A stretch of 64,000 bases of DNA. Origin: Haloarcula amylovorans. GTDB taxonomy: Archaea > Halobacteriota > Halobacteria > Halobacteriales > Haloarculaceae. Position 1 is the first letter of the stretch. Every line of letters begins with the position of its first letter. The translations under genes were made by a program, and so were the position numbers. A model generated the notes under the pieces. It did no database searches. It was not told where the DNA came from and saw only the letters and a list, made by a program, of their open reading frames with translations. The stretch spans positions 62,001-126,000 of the forward strand of contig NZ_SRIF01000008.1 in the NCBI RefSeq assembly GCF_004681185.1, written 5' to 3'. Shown one piece after another: positions 50,154-58,692 of this stretch.

Positions 50154-51488
50154 TTACTGGGGTCGGTGGATGGCGCGCAGGTCCTCGATCGTCGGCCCGT
50201 TGACGATGCGGACGGTGTCACCCGACTGAGTAATGCGGAAGGCGTCCTCGAAGGAACTGGACTCGGGAACGACGTAGACGTTCTCCCGGGGCTGGGTCGC
50301 GCCGTGCTCCTCTACCAGCGCGGCTCGGTACGCCTGTGCGAACTCGCGGGCGTCGTCCTCGCTGTCCCACGTACTGACCCAGACGTAGCCGCCGCCACCG
50401 GAGCCGTTCTTGTACGGGACGACCTTGTCACCGGCCCATCCCTCGGAGGGGTCGCTCACGTAGGAGTAGCGGTCGGCGTCGGTCTGGTTGTTGTGGTACA
50501 TCGTGGCGAAGATGGAGGCCTCGCCGACGGTGTCACCGACCGGGTCGTGATCGAAGCGCGACCACTCGTCGTTCGAGCGGTCGGGAACGGTGACCTCGAC
50601 GGGTTCCTCGTCGGGGTAGCGGTCGGGGTGGATGACCTGCTCGGTGCTGTTGGGGTACTGCCGGTGAAGCGCGTCGACGGCGTCCCAGCCGCCGTCCTCG
50701 CGGATACTGTCGACGAACCGCGGTCCCGAAGCGTACGGCTGGATAATGACGGTGAACAGACCGGGGTTCATGCTACTGCTGCCGCCGCCCCCGCCGCTCG
50801 TCTCGGGGTTCGCGATGCAGGACCATTGCCCGTCACAGCGGTTCCGGTACAGCGCCTGTATGTAGTTGGCCTCGCCCTCGATCGCGCCGTCCGTCGAGAG
50901 TTGGGTGTCCTGTGTCTTCGCAGAGGTGTTCAGGCCGAACTGCTGGTCCTGTAAGGCGTGGGTGAGTTCGTGCGAGAGCGTCCCCCGGTCGACCTGTGGC
51001 GTCTCCGTCGGACTGACGATGACGATTCGGTCCCGACTCGGCGAGTAAAAGCCCTGGACGGACGACGAGAGCGTGTTGTCGATGGCCTCGCTGCTCCCCT
51101 CGTCCTCGCCGATGAGTAACAGCGACTCCCACACCTGGTCGTTCCACGGGTCCGCGGGCGGCCCGGCGGCCCCGCTCTGGTTGCCCCGCGAGCGGTTGCG
51201 GTACTCCGCCCGCGAGATAACCTCGACGGGGACGGGCTGCGTGAACTCCCGTTCGCGTATCCGTTCGAGACGGGCCATCGTCCGGGCGGTGACGGCCTCG
51301 CGCTCGCTCGCGTTGAGGCCGTCCTCGGTCGTCACGCTCACCGAGTCGTCGTACCAGTAGCCGTTCTCCCAGCCGAGGGTGTCACCCCCCTCCGGCGTCG
51401 CAGGGTGGTCGCTCCCGCTCCCGCCGAAGGAGGGGACGGTACAGCCGGCCAACACGATAGTCAGTGCGAGTAGTAGCTCTCTACGCAT
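50154..51488 (-). CDS. Hvo_1808-family lipoprotein
   Basis: A 444 aa predicted lipoprotein: MRRELLLALTIVLAGC has the lipobox ending at C16. The Hvo_1808 region starts DTLGWENGYWYDDSVSV. HELTHALQDQ holds HExxH, followed by IEGEANYIQALY with the extra glutamate. Later motifs are EGWAGDKVVPYKNG, GYVWVSTWDSEDDAREFA and the C-terminal DTVRIVNGP. It lacks PPC domains. Its start codon region overlaps the 3' end of the next gene upstream (51481) by 8 bases, so the two are translated in tandem. Confidence 0.85.
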   Translation of the reverse strand: MRRELLLALTIVLAGCTVPSFGGSGSDHPATPEGGDTLGWENGYWYDDSVSVTTEDGLNASEREAVTARTMARLERIREREFTQPVPVEVISRAEYRNRSRGNQSGAAGPPADPWNDQVWESLLLIGEDEGSSEAIDNTLSSSVQGFYSPSRDRIVIVSPTETPQVDRGTLSHELTHALQDQQFGLNTSAKTQDTQLSTDGAIEGEANYIQALYRNRCDGQWSCIANPETSGGGGGSSSMNPGLFTVIIQPYASGPRFVDSIREDGGWDAVDALHRQYPNSTEQVIHPDRYPDEEPVEVTVPDRSNDEWSRFDHDPVGDTVGEASIFATMYHNNQTDADRYSYVSDPSEGWAGDKVVPYKNGSGGGGYVWVSTWDSEDDAREFAQAYRAALVEEHGATQPRENVYVVPESSSFEDAFRITQSGDTVRIVNGPTIEDLRAIHRPQ

Positions 51489-52983
51489 CGTAGACCTCTC
51501 TGAGTTCCGCTTCGCTCGGTGCGTTCACGACGGTGACCGTCTCGCCCTCGACGCGGACGGCGACGGCGTCGGTGAAGGGACTGTCCTCGGCGAGCACCCA
51601 GTTTCCGTCGGCGGTACGCGTGCCGCCCCAGTGCCGGATAACGGCGGCCCACGACTCCGCGAACGTCCGGGCCGCGGCTTCGTCCTCCCAGACGGTCCGC
51701 CAGACGTAGGCCGACTCCGACCCGTCCGTGTAGACGTACATGCGGCCGCCGTCCCACTGCTCGGCCGACCGGAGGGCGTAGTTGTAGGGGTCGCTGCTGT
51801 CGACCGAGCCGTTCTCCTGATAGTTGAAGACCGCTCGCGGATCGACGATGGCTGACTCGTTGTAGTCGTCGGTCAGCGTGTACGCCATCGTCGCGGCGAT
51901 GGCCGACGGGCCGAGGACGGCGTAGTCCGGACGGTCGCGGTCGGCCGAGGGCCGGACCCGCTGCCACTCGTCGCTCGACCGGTCTTCGAGCGTCACCTCG
52001 CGTGGCTCCCAGTCGGGGTACTCATCGGGGACGATGACCTCGCGTGCACCCTGTGGCTTCTCGTCGTAGGCGTCGTTCACCGCCGCCCAGCCGCCGCGCT
52101 CGTACAGGTTCTCGACCAATCCAGGTCCGTCGCTGTACGGGAAATAAAGCAGGTAGGAGAGCCCGAAGTGTCGGTCGCCACCGCTGCCATTGCTGCCGGA
52201 CTCGCTCGGTAAGCACTGCCACTGCTGGCCACAGCGGGCGGTGTAGCGGGCCTCGGTCGCGCCCGCATCACCCTCGATGAGGCCGTTGCGGCCCTGTAAA
52301 GCGTCACGAGTCGCGGCGTCACCACCGCCGAGGCCGAACTGCTGGTCTTGGAGCGCATGGACGAGTTCGTGGGCCAGCGTTGCCTCGTCTATCGTCGGCG
52401 TCGCGGAGTCGCTGACGACGACGATGCGGTCCTCGCTCGGACTGTAGTACCCGAGCACGCTCGACCCGAGGGTGCTCTCTTGGACGGCGACGGAGTCGCG
52501 GTCCTCGCCGACGAGGAACAGCGCCTCGAACTTCGCGTTGTCGAACCGGCTGAGCGCCTCGCCCGGGCCGTCGCGCTGACTTCGGTTCGCTCGGAACGCC
52601 TTGCGGGAGACGACCTCGACCGGCACTCGCTTCTCGAACTCCAGTTGCCGGACGAACTCGACGCGGGCCATCGACCGGGCGACGACGGCGCGTCGCTCGC
52701 TCTCGTTGAGCCCGTCCTCGGTCGAAACCGCGAGCGTCTCGTTGTGCCAGTAACCGCTCTCCCAGCCGAGTCGGTCGCGCTCGGGGTCCGGCGGCGCGGT
52801 TCCGCTCTGGGCCGAACTACCGCTTGTGCTGTCGCTCGTGTCGTTTTCGAGTTCGAGCGTGAACACCGCGTCCGGCGTCTGCGTCTGTTCCGCGTCCGTT
52901 TCGGTTCCGGGTGCTCCGAACCCCTGACAGCCGGTCAGCAGGAGGGCCACGGCACAGACGAGGACGGCGGACTGACGGCGCAT
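51481..52983 (-). CDS. Hvo_1808-family lipoprotein
   Basis: A 500 aa predicted lipoprotein with lipobox ALLLTGC (C19). A Ser/Thr/Asp-rich linker follows. The family region has RDRLGWESGYWHNETLAVST, HELVHALQDQQFGLG with HExxH, and IEGDAGATEARYTARC. The C-terminal part has AYVWRTVWEDEAAARTFAE and ETVTVVNAPSEAE. It precedes the paralog at 50154 in the same direction with an 8-base overlap, so the pair probably arose by duplication and is cotranscribed. Confidence 0.85.
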   Translation of the reverse strand: MRRQSAVLVCAVALLLTGCQGFGAPGTETDAEQTQTPDAVFTLELENDTSDSTSGSSAQSGTAPPDPERDRLGWESGYWHNETLAVSTEDGLNESERRAVVARSMARVEFVRQLEFEKRVPVEVVSRKAFRANRSQRDGPGEALSRFDNAKFEALFLVGEDRDSVAVQESTLGSSVLGYYSPSEDRIVVVSDSATPTIDEATLAHELVHALQDQQFGLGGGDAATRDALQGRNGLIEGDAGATEARYTARCGQQWQCLPSESGSNGSGGDRHFGLSYLLYFPYSDGPGLVENLYERGGWAAVNDAYDEKPQGAREVIVPDEYPDWEPREVTLEDRSSDEWQRVRPSADRDRPDYAVLGPSAIAATMAYTLTDDYNESAIVDPRAVFNYQENGSVDSSDPYNYALRSAEQWDGGRMYVYTDGSESAYVWRTVWEDEAAARTFAESWAAVIRHWGGTRTADGNWVLAEDSPFTDAVAVRVEGETVTVVNAPSEAELREVYDA

Positions 52984-53064
52984 CTACCCTCTCGAAGGGG
53001 GAGGATGGTGAAAAGTGACACGCACGGGAGAAGGTTCGTAGGGGCGGCGACCGAACCGTCGAAT

Positions 53065-53637
53065 ATGCAACTGAACCAGGCCAATACTGCCGTCGTCGTG
53101 GTGGACATGCAGAACGGCTTCTGTCACCCCGACGGGAGCCTCTACGCACCGGACAGCGAGGCGGCCATCGACCCCATCACAGAACTGGTCGAGGATGCCC
53201 GCGAGGCGGGTGTGAGCGTCGTCTTCACGCGGGACGTCCATCCCCCGGAGCAATTCGAGGACGCCCACTACTACGACGAGTTCGACCGCTGGGGCGAACA
53301 CGTCCTCGAAGGGTCGTGGGGGGCGGAACTGGTCGAGGAACTCGACCCCCGCGAGAACGAACTGGTCGTCGTCAAACACACCTACGACGCCTTCTACCAG
53401 ACGCAGTTGGAAGGGTGGCTCGACGCCCACGGCATCGACGATCTCGTCGTCTGCGGGACGCTGGCGAACGTCTGTGTCCTCCATACGGCCTCCAGCGCGG
53501 GCCTGCGTGACTACCGCCCGATTCTTGCCGAGGACGCCATCGGATTCATCGAGGAGGACCATCGCGAGTACGCCCTAGAGCACGCCGACTGGCTCTTTGG
53601 CGAGGTGACCGACCGCGAGGAGATCGAGTTCGCCTGA
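53065..53637 (+). CDS. Cysteine hydrolase, nicotinamidase-like (isochorismatase family)
   Basis: A 190 aa hydrolase. The catalytic triad is intact: D14 (VVVVDMQNGF), K104 (VVVKHTYDAF) and C137 (TLANVCVLHTA). The family splits amides such as nicotinamide, or isochorismate. Its similarity to nicotinamidase (pncA) together with pncB about 5 kb away suggests nicotinamide salvage, but this is inference. The ATG at 53065 is the natural start. It is 82 bases from the lipoprotein start and divergent. Confidence 0.88.
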   Translation: MQLNQANTAVVVVDMQNGFCHPDGSLYAPDSEAAIDPITELVEDAREAGVSVVFTRDVHPPEQFEDAHYYDEFDRWGEHVLEGSWGAELVEELDPRENELVVVKHTYDAFYQTQLEGWLDAHGIDDLVVCGTLANVCVLHTASSAGLRDYRPILAEDAIGFIEEDHREYALEHADWLFGEVTDREEIEFA

Positions 53638-53660
53638 ATGAGCGACCCGGTTCACGGCGA

Positions 53661-54497
53661 CTAGCGGTCGATAGTCACGGTCACGTCGTCCCCCACCGCC
53701 AGCTCGACGCTCTCGCCGACGAGTTTCGCGCCCGCGTCGTCGCGCGAACAGAACAGTGCGAGGCCGGTGACGGGGTCGCCGTTCGCACACACTGTTACGT
53801 CGTCCCATGCGACTGTGCGGCCGTCGACAGTTCCGACCCGGCTTCCCGCAAGTGCGGACCGTTCGGTCCCGTCCCCGCCCAGTACCCCGCCACCGTCGTA
53901 GTGCGGGAGCCCGCCGTCTAAAACACCGGCAGCGGCGCCGCCGTCTCCGCCTTCGTTCGCTATCCCCGCGAACCGCTCACCGGGTGTCGGGTGCTCGGGA
54001 CTGTCGAGGCGCGCCCACGTCTCGCCTGCCTCGACGACGGTGCCAGTGCCGTCCCACGCGAGCGGTTCGACGCTGACGCCGACCGAAATCGGTAGGGACC
54101 CGGCTGCTCGATAGGGGTTCGCGTCGGGCGCGCGAAAGCCCAGATGGACGTGGTTCGGGACCCACGGCGCGAAGAAACCGGCACGGACGAGCTCGCCGAG
54201 ATCGTCGCCGACGGCCACTGGCTCGCCCGGTTCGACGCTCGGCTTCACGTGGAGCAACCGGGCGACGTACTCGCCGGTGTCGATTAGAATCAAGTAGTCG
54301 CTCTCGGCGGCGTACGGTTTCGGCGGCGCGCGTACTTGTTTCGTGTCGACGACCTCGCCGGCGACGGGTGAGGGCGCTCGCTGGCCTTCGGGATAGAGGT
54401 CTATCGCACACCCTCCGCCGTGGGCGTCGAACGGCGAGTTGTACAGCGAGAAGCGGTAGTACCGGTGGAGTACCTCCCGCGGGACGGTGACTGCCAT
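53661..54497 (-). CDS. LytM (M23 peptidase)-fold protein
   Basis: A 278 aa protein. Motifs of the LytM fold are HGGGCAIDLYP (H and D ligands, about residues 26-36) and PNHVHLGFRAPD (HxH). The central part PGEPVAVGDDLGELV is the typical M23 turn. In bacteria this fold cleaves peptidoglycan, which archaea lack, so the substrate is unknown. No signal peptide is seen with the ATG at 54497, and an in-frame start at 54653 would not add one. Convergent with the hydrolase gene, with 23 bases between stops. Confidence 0.78.
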   Translation of the reverse strand: MAVTVPREVLHRYYRFSLYNSPFDAHGGGCAIDLYPEGQRAPSPVAGEVVDTKQVRAPPKPYAAESDYLILIDTGEYVARLLHVKPSVEPGEPVAVGDDLGELVRAGFFAPWVPNHVHLGFRAPDANPYRAAGSLPISVGVSVEPLAWDGTGTVVEAGETWARLDSPEHPTPGERFAGIANEGGDGGAAAGVLDGGLPHYDGGGVLGGDGTERSALAGSRVGTVDGRTVAWDDVTVCANGDPVTGLALFCSRDDAGAKLVGESVELAVGDDVTVTIDR

Positions 54498-54711
54498 CGG
54501 AAGGGGTTGGTGAGCGCGAAGTATGTGCTTATCGTCCGAGAGTTCAAGTCGAGTGACGAGGCCATGCCAGATCGTGAGGTAACTATCTCCGCGACGGGTT
54601 CGCGGGAGCGCGACACACCCCGTCGCGGTCGTCAAGTGTCGCCTGTTCGCCATCGTTCTCCAGCTACGGCTCCGACGGGAGCGTTTAGTCCTTGCCGTCC
54701 CTACGGCGGCT

Positions 54712-55392
54712 ATGCGTCTCCTCCGCGGGCGAGCGAGCGACTACGAACGCGATTATGCCCTGACCCGAGAGATGACGGGCCGGGCCGCGGACGACAGTAC
54801 GCCCGCGCTTCGCGTCTGGACCCCCCACCGACAGGTCGCCTTCGGTCGCCGGGACCGCCGCGCCGAGGAGTATGACCGCGCCCGTGAGGTCGCCAGAGAG
54901 CGGGGATACGCCGTCCTCGAACGAGCCGTCGGCGGCCGAGCCGTCGCCTACACCGGCAACACGGTCGCGTTCGCGCTGGCCGAGCCGACGGCCAATGGTC
55001 GCAGCAGCATCGGCGCTCGCTACGACCGCGTGACGGCGGCAGTTCAGCGTGCGCTCGCCGAGGTCGGCGTCGAGGCCCGCGAGGGAGAGCCACCCGACTC
55101 GTTCTGTCCCGGGACACACTCGCTACAGGCCGACGGCAAACTCGTGGGACTGGCCCAACGAGTCAGAAGTGACGTGGCGCTCACCGCTGGCATCGTCGTC
55201 GTTAGAGACCACGCGGCCATCGCCGCCGTTCTCGACCCGGTGTACGACGCGCTCGGCGTTCCCTTCGACCCCGAGTCGGTGGGCAGTGTCGCGCGAGCAG
55301 GTGGCGTCGGCGATTCGGAGACCGTCGTCGACGTCATCGAGCGCGAACTCGTCGCGGGCCGCACTGTGACGGCCCGCGAGACGGTGGAGTGA
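54712..55392 (+). CDS. Lipoate-protein ligase A-family protein
   Basis: A 226 aa member of the biotin/lipoate ligase fold. Motifs are TPHRQVAFGRRDRR near residue 42, RAVGGRAVAYTGNTVAFAL (R near 70), and GKLVGLAQRVR with the adenylate-binding lysine of the family. It would attach lipoate or octanoate to E2 or GcvH proteins. The first gene of a plus-strand run; pyrC follows after 69 bases. Substrate is not fixed by sequence. Confidence 0.87.
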   Translation: MRLLRGRASDYERDYALTREMTGRAADDSTPALRVWTPHRQVAFGRRDRRAEEYDRAREVARERGYAVLERAVGGRAVAYTGNTVAFALAEPTANGRSSIGARYDRVTAAVQRALAEVGVEAREGEPPDSFCPGTHSLQADGKLVGLAQRVRSDVALTAGIVVVRDHAAIAAVLDPVYDALGVPFDPESVGSVARAGGVGDSETVVDVIERELVAGRTVTARETVE

Positions 55393-55461
55393 CCGCTCGC
55401 CGTCGCGGTCGTCAGCGACGCCTTCCGAGACACTTAGGGACGCCCCCGACGGACAGGGCGT

Positions 55462-56766
55462 ATGCTCATCCGCAACGCGACGCTCGCGGACGGCCGGCAA
55501 CGGGACGTCCGGGTGCGTGGTGAGACCATCGCCGAGGTCGGTCGGGACCTCTCGCCCGACGACGAACGCACCATCGAGGCCACGGGTAAGCGCCTGTTCC
55601 CCGGGATGATGGACGTCCACGTCCACTTTCGCCAGCCCGGCTACCCACACAAGGAGACGTGGGAGTCCGGCTCTCGCGCCGCGGCAGCGGGCGGCGTGAC
55701 GACGGTGGTCGACCAACCCAACACCGACCCGCCGACGGTCGACGGCGACGCCTTCGACCAGAAGGCCGGGTTCGCCGCCGACTCGATAATCGACTGGGGC
55801 ATCAACGGCGGCGTCACGGCCGACTGGATTCCGAACGTCCTCCTGCGCCGACGCCTGTTCGCGCTCGGCGAGGTGTTCCTCGCCGATTCGACGGGGGATA
55901 TGGGTATCGAGACAGACCTCTTCGAGGACGCACTCGAAGCGGCGACGGAGAGCGGCGTCACCGTCACGGTCCACGCCGAGGACGCCGACTCGTTCAACGA
56001 GGACGCCCGCGCCCGCGACGACGCCGACGCGTGGAGTGCCTACCGTACTGCCGAGGCGGAGGCGATAGCCGTCGAACGGGCCTGCGAGGCCGCTCAGCGG
56101 ATGGACGCTCGAATTCACATCGCACACACCTCGACGCCGGAGGGCATCGACATCGCCGCCGACGCCGGGATGACGACCGAAGTGACACCGCATCACCTCC
56201 TGCTCTCACGGAAAGACCTCGGCGAGTTGGGGACGTTCGGGCGGATGAACCCGCCCTTGCGCCGGGAGAAGCGACGCCGCGGCGTCTACGAACGGGTCGT
56301 CGACGGCACGGTCGACATGATCGCGACCGACCACGCGCCACATACCCGCGAGGAGAAGGACACCAACATCTGGGATGCGCCGTCGGGCGTACCGGGCGTC
56401 GAGACGGTGTTGCCGCTCTTGTTGGCGGAAGCGCAGGACCCCGACACCGACCTGACCTACGAGCGCGTCCGAGACCTCACCGCCGCCAACCCCGCCGAAG
56501 TCTTCGACGTACCACAGAAGGGCGCGATCGAACCCGGCAGGGATGCCGACCTCGTGTTGGTCGACACCACCGAGACGACCGAGATTCGCGGCGCGGACCT
56601 CCACACCGATTGCGGGTGGACGCCCTTCGAAGGGTTTGTGGGGTGCTTCCCCGAGTGGACGATGGTTCGGGGGACGATGGTGTACGAGCGAGACCCCGAC
56701 GAAGACGTTTTCTACGGCCATCAGGGCGAGAACGTCCGCGACGCCGACGGCGAAGTCCTTCAGTAG
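55462..56766 (+). CDS. pyrC: Dihydroorotase
   Basis: A 434 aa amidohydrolase that closes carbamoyl aspartate to dihydroorotate in pyrimidine synthesis. Zinc motifs are DVHVHFRQPGYPHKE and later HIAHTSTPEG and EVTPHHLLL. The active-site ATDHAPHTREEKD motif is intact. Length and motifs fit the class I archaeal/bacterial type. It follows the lipoate ligase gene on the same strand; no other pyr gene is nearby. Confidence 0.94.
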   Translation: MLIRNATLADGRQRDVRVRGETIAEVGRDLSPDDERTIEATGKRLFPGMMDVHVHFRQPGYPHKETWESGSRAAAAGGVTTVVDQPNTDPPTVDGDAFDQKAGFAADSIIDWGINGGVTADWIPNVLLRRRLFALGEVFLADSTGDMGIETDLFEDALEAATESGVTVTVHAEDADSFNEDARARDDADAWSAYRTAEAEAIAVERACEAAQRMDARIHIAHTSTPEGIDIAADAGMTTEVTPHHLLLSRKDLGELGTFGRMNPPLRREKRRRGVYERVVDGTVDMIATDHAPHTREEKDTNIWDAPSGVPGVETVLPLLLAEAQDPDTDLTYERVRDLTAANPAEVFDVPQKGAIEPGRDADLVLVDTTETTEIRGADLHTDCGWTPFEGFVGCFPEWTMVRGTMVYERDPDEDVFYGHQGENVRDADGEVLQ

Positions 56767-56806
56767 CGCAGCGGAGGTGTGTGGAACACGCACACCCGCG
56801 CCGCGA

Positions 56807-56814
56807 TGATATAG
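56807..56814 (+). promoter_or_regulatory. TATA-like box of the 59-residue zinc protein gene
   Basis: The string tgatatag is centred about 25 bases before the ATG at 56836. Confidence 0.45.
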
Positions 56815-56835
56815 AGTGTTTCCGAACCAACAGAT

Positions 56836-57015
56836 ATGATTCGCTGTGAGAACTGCGACACGGAGGCCGAGACCACCGAGGAACTGGACCACGAGGACGT
56901 CGAGCAGATAGAAATCGACGAGGCGGGAGACGGCCCGCCACGGGTCCAGTACGGAGCGAACATCCGCGACCTCTGGCTGTGCAAACAGTGCGGGAAAGTC
57001 TTGGGAGTCAGCTAA
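56836..57015 (+). CDS. 59-residue zinc-ribbon protein
   Basis: A short gene below the usual length cut-off. It reads MIRCENCDTEAETTEELDHE at its start and ends LWLCKQCGKVLGVS. The two CxxC pairs (CENC, CKQC) should bind one zinc, and the middle is acidic. A TATA-like string (56807-56814) lies about 25 bases upstream. Function unknown; such ribbon proteins are common in haloarchaea. Confidence 0.78.
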   Translation: MIRCENCDTEAETTEELDHEDVEQIEIDEAGDGPPRVQYGANIRDLWLCKQCGKVLGVS

Positions 57016-57030
57016 TCACATCTGTCGCCA

Positions 57031-57405
57031 TCACACTCGTTCTAATCGTACTGCCGGGACAGGTCGGACGAGTCCGAAGTACGCGCGATAGCAGAGGAGG
57101 CCGACGCCGAGACCGGCCAGCCCCGCCAGTAGTACTGACGTGATCAAGTCCGGACCGAGGAGGGAGCCACCGATCAGTATCGCAGCACCCAACACCACGA
57201 TAAGCGCGACAGTCCGGGTGATCTTGGACCCCGGAAGTCGGTCGGTTGTGCCGTGTTCACCGGCGTAGGTGGCGAGGACAGTCGTGACCGTAAACAGCGC
57301 CGCGAGCGGCCACGACATACCATCGTCGATGTTAAGCCACACCTGTACGAGACAGAGAACCGCGAGAAACCCGTCGATGAGGAGGACTTTCGTGCGGGGC
57401 TTCAT
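57031..57405 (-). CDS. Small membrane protein, four helices
   Basis: A 124 aa protein with hydrophobic segments at about residues 7-24 (VLLIDGFLAVLCLVQVWL), 31-47, 64-83 and 87-112. The start at 57405 gives MKPRTKVLLID. A basic loop after helix 2 holds TTDRLPGSKITR. I recognise no family. It is convergent with the zinc protein and lies downstream of the DUF5806 gene on the same strand with 52 bases between. Confidence 0.75.
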   Translation of the reverse strand: MKPRTKVLLIDGFLAVLCLVQVWLNIDDGMSWPLAALFTVTTVLATYAGEHGTTDRLPGSKITRTVALIVVLGAAILIGGSLLGPDLITSVLLAGLAGLGVGLLCYRAYFGLVRPVPAVRLERV

Positions 57406-57457
57406 CGTCCGTAATTCGGTCGGCCGACAATTAACGGTGACGAGGCCGCCGGTCAAC

Positions 57458-58204
57458 TCACTTCTCGTCGACGCCGAACTCGTGACCACACTCCGGACAG
57501 CAAACTTCGTCGTGACGCAGCGCCGCCGAGTGCTCGCGGACTTCCCGCATGACCGTCGAGATGCGGTCCTCGGCCTCCATCTCGTCTTCGACGGCGAGGT
57601 CGACGCCCTCGACTTCCAGGAGGAACTTCGCCACCTCCGTTGCCTCGTACATCACGTCGTCGAGTTCCTCGGCGGTGAAGAAGTCCGACATCGCACCGTA
57701 GAGGAAAGTCGCGCCGGCCTTGCGGACTTTTTCCTCGAAGGACGCGCGGGCCTGATTGACCGCCTGCGGGGTGTACGTATCAGTCATGAACGGGACGAGT
57801 TCGGGGAGGTTCTCGCCGATTTTCGTCATTTCGACGCCGGTCTCGGTCCGGAAGTCCGCACAGAGGCGGGCAATGGCCCACTCGCGGGCGGTGACGTACG
57901 TCCGCTCGCGCAGGAACTCGTTGGCGCGGTCGTAGGTGCCCCCCTCTATCTTCTTGAATCGCTCGTACTTCCGGACGTCCTCGGGGACGTCGCTGGCCGG
58001 CGCGACCCCCTCGGCGGGCTCTTCGTCCGCCGCTGCGTCGGTGTTCTCGGCGTTGTCAGCCTCAACATCGCCGTCCCCGGCGTCGCCACCCGCAGCGTCG
58101 CCGTCCTCGTTGGCGGCGTCCGCGTTCTCGTCGTCCGGTTCGTGGGGCGTGACGACCCGCGTCGGCGTCTCGTCGCTCTCCTCCGGCGGCGCACCCTCTG
58201 TCAT
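57458..58204 (-). CDS. DUF5806 family protein with zinc-binding tail
   Basis: A 248 aa protein. Residues 1-75 are an acidic, alanine-rich low-complexity region. A folded part at about 77-225 is mostly helical (YERFKKIEGGTYDRANEFL, LPELVPFMTDTY, ATFLYGAMSDFFTAEELDDV). The C-terminus ends CCPECGHEFGVDEK with a zinc knuckle. It fits the haloarchaeal DUF5806 family; function unknown. Divergent from the universal stress protein gene. Confidence 0.83.
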   Translation of the reverse strand: MTEGAPPEESDETPTRVVTPHEPDDENADAANEDGDAAGGDAGDGDVEADNAENTDAAADEEPAEGVAPASDVPEDVRKYERFKKIEGGTYDRANEFLRERTYVTAREWAIARLCADFRTETGVEMTKIGENLPELVPFMTDTYTPQAVNQARASFEEKVRKAGATFLYGAMSDFFTAEELDDVMYEATEVAKFLLEVEGVDLAVEDEMEAEDRISTVMREVREHSAALRHDEVCCPECGHEFGVDEK

Positions 58205-58320
58205 TGGCGTCTCTGTGTCCCCGCGCGGAAAAAGCGTATCGCCCGCAGCGTGCGCGTCCTCGTCTCACACGCCGCTGTCGTGGGGGTGGATTTTTGAGCG
58301 ACGCCGCCGAGTGGCCGCGT

Positions 58321-58692
58321 ATGAACGTCCTGCTCGGGGTCGGAGGGAGCGAACTCTCCTACCACGCACTCGACGAGACGATCGAACGCGCAAAGGAGAC
58401 GGGTGACGAGGTGACCGTCGCCATCTTCGACAACGAAGAGGCCGATACGAACGCCGACGAGATACAGGAACGGGTCGAGTCGACGCTGACCGAGGCCGAC
58501 TTCGCGGCGTCGATACGCCAAATCGAGGGCGACTCGCCGGGGAGCCAACTCATCGATATCGCCGAGAGGGAGGAGTTCGACCGCATCGTGTTGGGCGGCG
58601 GCGAGCGCTCGACCCTGGGGAAGATTCAGCTCGGCTCTATCGTCGAGTTCGTCCTGTTGAACGCACAGACGCCCGTCACGCTCATCCGATGA
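58321..58692 (+). CDS. Universal stress protein family protein
   Basis: A 123 aa UspA-fold protein. It starts MNVLLGVGGSELSYHALDE and ends with the nucleotide-loop variant LGGGERSTLGKIQLGS. Its loop departs from the usual G-2x-G-9x-G(S/T), so ATP binding is uncertain. The start at 58321 fits the first strand. The stop overlaps the acetyltransferase start by 4 bases (ATGA), so the two are translationally coupled. Confidence 0.88.
   Translation: MNVLLGVGGSELSYHALDETIERAKETGDEVTVAIFDNEEADTNADEIQERVESTLTEADFAASIRQIEGDSPGSQLIDIAEREEFDRIVLGGGERSTLGKIQLGSIVEFVLLNAQTPVTLIR

Noticed and set aside
54564..54875. Small plus-strand frame before the lipoate ligase gene
   Set aside because: Runs into the ligase gene in another frame; Pro/Arg-rich; no motif.
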